The notes beneath the pieces were generated by a model, which saw only the letters and a program-made list of their open reading frames with translations, had not been told where the DNA came from and did not search any database. Positions 59,201 to 64,000 of a DNA stretch of 64,000 bases are shown here, one piece after another (within the stretch, counting starts at the first letter, position 1; each line of letters begins with the position of its first letter). The DNA lies in contig NC_086350.1 in assembly GCF_036324505.1 (NCBI RefSeq), positions 19,091,032-19,155,031 of the forward strand, written 5' to 3'. The translations under genes were made by a program, and so were the position numbers. Source of the DNA: Eleginops maclovinus (taxonomy: Eukaryota > Chordata > Actinopteri > Perciformes > Eleginopidae).

Positions 59201-62200
59201 AAAAGACATTCTTTACTTTTTAATATTTGTTTCATTAAAAGTAATTGTAGCAGCAATTTAAAAGTGCACTCACTTCCTTAACCTCATAACAACGGCGACA
59301 GCTGATATTTGTATACTAGCTTTCTACACTCCTCAGTTTACACTCAACCAAGGTATTAGGTATCCTTCACTGTAGTAATGGATTCAGTTAGAATATAACC
59401 TAGTTCTCAACTGCAACTGGAGCCTTTAGGATTGCCAGCCCCCTGCAGCTGCTTTACTGCACTCTGACAGGCTGTCTCAAGTCCAATTCTGAGGATTGTT
59501 GAGTCCTGAAGAAATGGTAAATTCATTGTGGATGCAGAGAGCACTGCCAGTAGCTAAATTCAGCTTATTCCTTCATTTTATCAATCCACACATCCTGCAG
59601 CTTGTTTACCATTTGAACCGCTCTCTGCCACGCCCACGCACTGAGATTAGAGAAAGCAAGTGTGGATATGACAGGATTATTGCTGCTGTCTGTGTCACTG
59701 TTTCATGTCCCCTTAAGGCATTGCATGGTGGCCTTTGGGTTTTGTGATCAGTTGCACAATGACAAATGATTCAGTGATGTTGGTAAATCTGGACAGAATT
59801 AATGTCAATCTGTTGTATAATGAAGGACCGATGCCACATGGTATACTACGCCTTTTGTTGTGACATTAGTTTTTTTCGAATGTGGTCTTCCATTGCTTTT
59901 TTTTTATTACTGATTTAACATCACAGCATTTTCTACTGTTTCTATCTAAGCTGCATATTGCCAATGGGTCTAGCACGTTGTGTGTGTGGGTATAAACCAC
60001 ACCTGTAGATACAATTGAAAATTAAAAAGGAAATGTATGCTGCGCTTGCTGACATCCGCTGCTTTTCTTATCATGTTATTTCTCCTCTGACAAATGTCCT
60101 CAATATTTCAAATGTTGTCCTTCCAACAAATGTCAGAGAACAAATCTCCCTACAGCGATTTTAAGTATCATAACACAGTTCCACCCTCTCAGTTCAGTCA
60201 ACCCTGGCAAGAAAAGCACACATAGTCAGCAGTGGGAGTATCCGTCCATTTGTCGTTCTTTCTTTGCTAATTTCCAGTCTGCCTGGTTGTAAGATTCAGC
60301 CGCTAACCATTCTGGAAATCTGTCAGTTTGCTCAGCCTCTTCGATGTTCAACTATTAGCTTTGTAATGAATACTGGGAAGAGAGGAGAGATCTGGAGTTG
60401 TACTGAAGTTTCCCATGGCCTGTCTGAATTAGAAACATACCATGTGTTAGCCTTGGTGTATTGAATGTGTGATCTAGTTATGAGGCCTTTCGAAGGTTAG
60501 TTATTCTGTCTCGGCCCAACTGTTTATATTCCTGTCCATCATCATTCACGCCTGAACACACAGAGAAACAAAGGTATTTAGTTGAAATGTATTTTTTTGT
60601 AAGGAAAAATAGATCCACTCATATTGATGTCTTGGTTGTTTGTAGATATAAGCCTCATACCCTCCCAGGATTTGGTTGGAATTTCCGTTTTCATTTAATT
60701 CCTGCTTAATTTCTTTAACAGTTCCTGTATCCATTCTGAGGCATCCTCTCCTTCTCCTCTGAATGCCTCCATTCCACCACGGTCATGACTAAGCCTTGGA
60801 TACTAGTCTGTGTTGACTGTGTTTGCCTAACAGTCTCACATTACACTTCCTAGTTTACAGGGAAGCATGGATCTGGGTGTATGAATACCCGGATACATGC
60901 CCTCATCCCGCTCTTCACTGTGAAATATGCGAAGCAACAACAGAGATACCCAAATGTTAAAATCCATGGAGGTTATTTTCTTTACAAGCAGTGCTATGGG
61001 AAGCTATGCTTTATAGTGCTTTTGCATTCTTCCCTCTGTCCTCACCCTCTATTGTGGTTCACAGTGTTTATGGCTGCATATCTGTGGTGCCTGCTTAACT
61101 CTTGTTATGAAAGGCACGAAGGTGGGAGAAGTGGCATTTGAGTTGGGATTTGAGCGGTTTCCTAAATCAAATAGCTGCGGCAAGTGCTGGCAGGCAACTC
61201 TAATCGGCCATGTTTGACACCCAGAGCACGCAGTCTAGGCACAAGCTCAGACTCCTCCAAAGCCGGCTGTAAATGTTTCCATGATTATTCTCAGGCAAAG
61301 ATTTGGTGTTAATTTTCGCAGTTTGGAACCATTCTATTAGAAATATCCTGTCATAGTTGGATTGGGTCTAATATGCTGCCGAAATGGAATCGGGGTTAGA
61401 TTCTGTTATTTTGACTAAATTCTGTGGGTAGAATTAGAGATTGCCCTGGCAGCGGAGCATTCTGGGACCAGTATTAATTTGAGGTACTTCATCTGACCTA
61501 CAATTACTTTATCCTTGGTTTGATTGTAAGTGCAGCTGGTTATTGCTTCTTAGATAGATCTTTTCAGTTTAGCTTTAGAGAGAAGAAAGGCAGTAAAACT
61601 GCTTTTACTACAATTAAAGTAATGCACAATAAAACATACTATCCAGATTTAATATGTATATTTTCACAGATACCTTGACAGTTCTCCGTTTGAAGGTTGG
61701 TACACTCGGTTGATTAAACAGCTTCAACTGAAAGCTACTACAATGGAACTTTCAGAACTTCCTTCAAGGTTTTTGAAAAATGATGCGTGTGCTCTCCCTG
61801 TGTTTTTGATCTGCTCAAAAGTTAAATAGGTTCCTCCTTGGCACTGGCTACATCCTCCACAACTTTTTGTGAAAATTGGGCTTGTAGTTTTTCCGTAATC
61901 CTTCAGACAAACAGACAAAAGAAAATAATTCACCTTGGTAACCTTACCACAGATAGGTAATAAAAAGTGATCCTTCGGAGAGGAAGCAGACATTGGATTG
62001 ACAGGAAAGAGAGAATATGATGCGTGGTACCAGTGCTGAGGCCAGCACAAACGGGAGGATGCTGGGTGCACATGTTGTCCTTTTAAGTCTGGGTTCACTG
62101 AACCCCAGGAGGACATCACAGACGTGATGAATTTGACCGAGAACATGATGTTTTTCCAGTGTGCTGGGTATGAACGTGTCAGGCTGTTTAAGAGACGTTA

Positions 62201-64000
62201 ATGTGGAATTCATATGTTTATCTGCTCGGGGGCTGATCTGTTTGCTGGAGTTGGTGAATATCGGCAAAGGCTGTGGGATCTAAAAATGAATAGCTTTGTG
62301 CTGTCGGAAGCAGAAGTGATTCAAAAGCCAGATGGTTTGGAGACAGCCTCTGCCAGAAGCACGTTGAGTTTCAGTCAACAAATGTTTGTGTGCTCCAAGT
62401 CTTAGTCTGCTGATGTGAACAGCTACACAACTGTCTACTCTTGTGTAGGCTCTGTGTGGAAAGCAGAACTGAACTAAGTGGTTTACAAAGGGGCATAATG
62501 AAAATATCTGGACAATATCAAAGAGTGTAACACAGCTACTCATCTACCTTGTTGACTTCAGCTTCATGCGTAGTATATTTTGCAGTGATTCTTATCATAA
62601 TTATGTACGTTTTTGATCTTCTGCTTTAAACAAACACACTGTGTACACTGATGTTTATAGATCTGAACCTGGTTAATGCTCTGACTCGGCATGCAGCATT
62701 TGACCTGAGGTGCTGAATTCCCCTATTTTGTTTACAACATTGATGACTGACCAAGCATCACTCTTAAAATACAATATCATACTTACTTATAAGTTGTTTG
62801 AAAATGACCCAATTTTGAGGCTTGTTTTCCTGCTTCTTGCTCTCACCTTAGTTGTTATACAGCTGTGCACAGGGGCTGACACACTTTCTGAAACTCCTTT
62901 GATGTGCAAAATGTAGTTGGCATTACTGTACGCCTACCTAAATCAGATCGGGACTTTTGAAAACTGTATATGGTTCCGACTTCATGACCCTCACAATTGT
63001 GTTGATGGATTTAGTTCCTGCTGCTGGATGCATCCCCCTATTTTGGAAAAGCATCTATGGTAGTAAACCGCGACAGGCAACAGCTATCTTTTTGATACCC
63101 TTTAAATTCTGCCATTTATACACATATATTTGTAATTTACAGTTTAAAAAATCCAAATCAAGTACATTTGTTGTATGTTTGTCTAGCTAGCATTAGCAGG
63201 TTAACCATATATGATATTGTTATTTTACCCTAATTTATTGCCAAGATAGGATGTATCATGTTGGATTTTTTAATTCCATGTGAAGCTGCTTGAGTAGAAG
63301 ATTCACAAGTTTGACTATCTATTAGTTTTTTGGGGTAAATATATTCTTTCCCCCGACACAAAAATATATGTAATATTGACAACATTTCAAACAACCCAAT
63401 AGACGTGATAAAAGGTATTCACTTCAAAATTGGAGCTATTCAATAATCAGACACCTAGTAAAGAACACACACTTACATTTCCAGTATGACATGTGAACAG
63501 CCTGCTGGCAGCCCCTGAATAGACCTCTCCTGCTGCTGCATTTCTCTATAATTAGCATTGTAGTCCTACTGTAATGCAGGCATCTCCAGTGACTTCTGTG
63601 TTGCTCTTGTTACGTCTTATGTCTGCTGTCCTATTTACAGAAAACCCCAAATTATTGTAGAGTTTCTGTGATTCAGTATAAAAACGTCATATTTATCCAG
63701 ACTTTAAAATCCATTATAGTCTGTTATTTATTACTGCTGGTAGTGACAGCGTTCACATTGCAACAGCAGTACTGTCCAACGTGTAGCCTAGTGGCCTAAT
63801 CTCTGAAGCTATTTTCAGATTAGAGGATGATGTAATACAACGAGTAAAAGCTAAAGGCATGCTGTTTGTTTTTGTCTGTGTGTGTGTTTGTGTCTGTGTG
63901 TGCATAGGAAGGAGAAATGACGTGTGCACCTAAGGCTTTGCATGCATGTGTGTAAATTCTTGAGTGAGTTTTGTGAATGTGTGAAATCCTGCAGCTCATC
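56249..64000. other. Gene-free stretch to the right edge
   Basis: No convincing exon, RNA gene, or repeat with defined ends. If the candidate first exons at 50.8 and 53.8 kb are real, this is part of their first intron. A short TG-rich tract lies at 63.87-63.91 kb. Confidence 0.5.

Overview
The window looks like genomic DNA from a bony fish, most likely a teleost. It has short consensus-spliced exons in AT-rich introns, very long CA/GT microsatellites, and Tol2-like hAT, piggyBac-like and SINE-like repeats. No species can be named from sequence alone.

Region 1 (1 to about 27.6 kb) is one plus-strand, multi-exon gene that enters from the left edge and ends inside the window. I reconstructed 22 exons by matching reading phase across every GT/AG junction. 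Together they give one continuous frame of 1,742 residues plus a stop codon, open at the left edge. The product is a KIAA1549-family (UPF0606) single-pass membrane protein: a Ser/Thr/Pro-rich ectodomain, a membrane-proximal repeated alpha/beta region, one transmembrane helix, and a long cytoplasmic tail ending in the conserved IKAIREELLRLSQKQ block. KIAA1549L-type is favoured over KIAA1549, but the paralogue call is not certain. Notable points are two consecutive polyglutamate exons just after the transmembrane segment, a 15-nt in-frame microexon, a long TTC repeat feeding the last 3' splice site, and three ectodomain modules that share the same intron phases. Intron 7 holds, on the minus strand, a fragment resembling the first exon of a transposon-encoded protein.

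Region 2 (about 27.6 to 50.7 kb) has no convincing coding gene. It contains hAT-type non-autonomous elements, dense CA/GT/CT microsatellites at 30.0 to 30.9 kb, a minus-strand tRNA-derived SINE-like element near 32.9 kb, a perfect 35-bp palindrome at 36.7 kb and a piggyBac-like MITE at 38.3 kb.

Region 3 (50.7 to 64 kb) holds two candidate transcription start regions on the plus strand. One at 50.7 to 51.0 kb combines CRE-like, CCAAT, palindromic E-box and RFX X-box motifs with a strong GTAAGT donor. The other, at 53.8 to 54.1 kb, is CpG-enriched and has a 94-codon frame ending at a GTAAGA donor. Both would fit first exons of a gene whose body lies beyond the right edge. The rest is intron-like or intergenic sequence with no recognisable exon.
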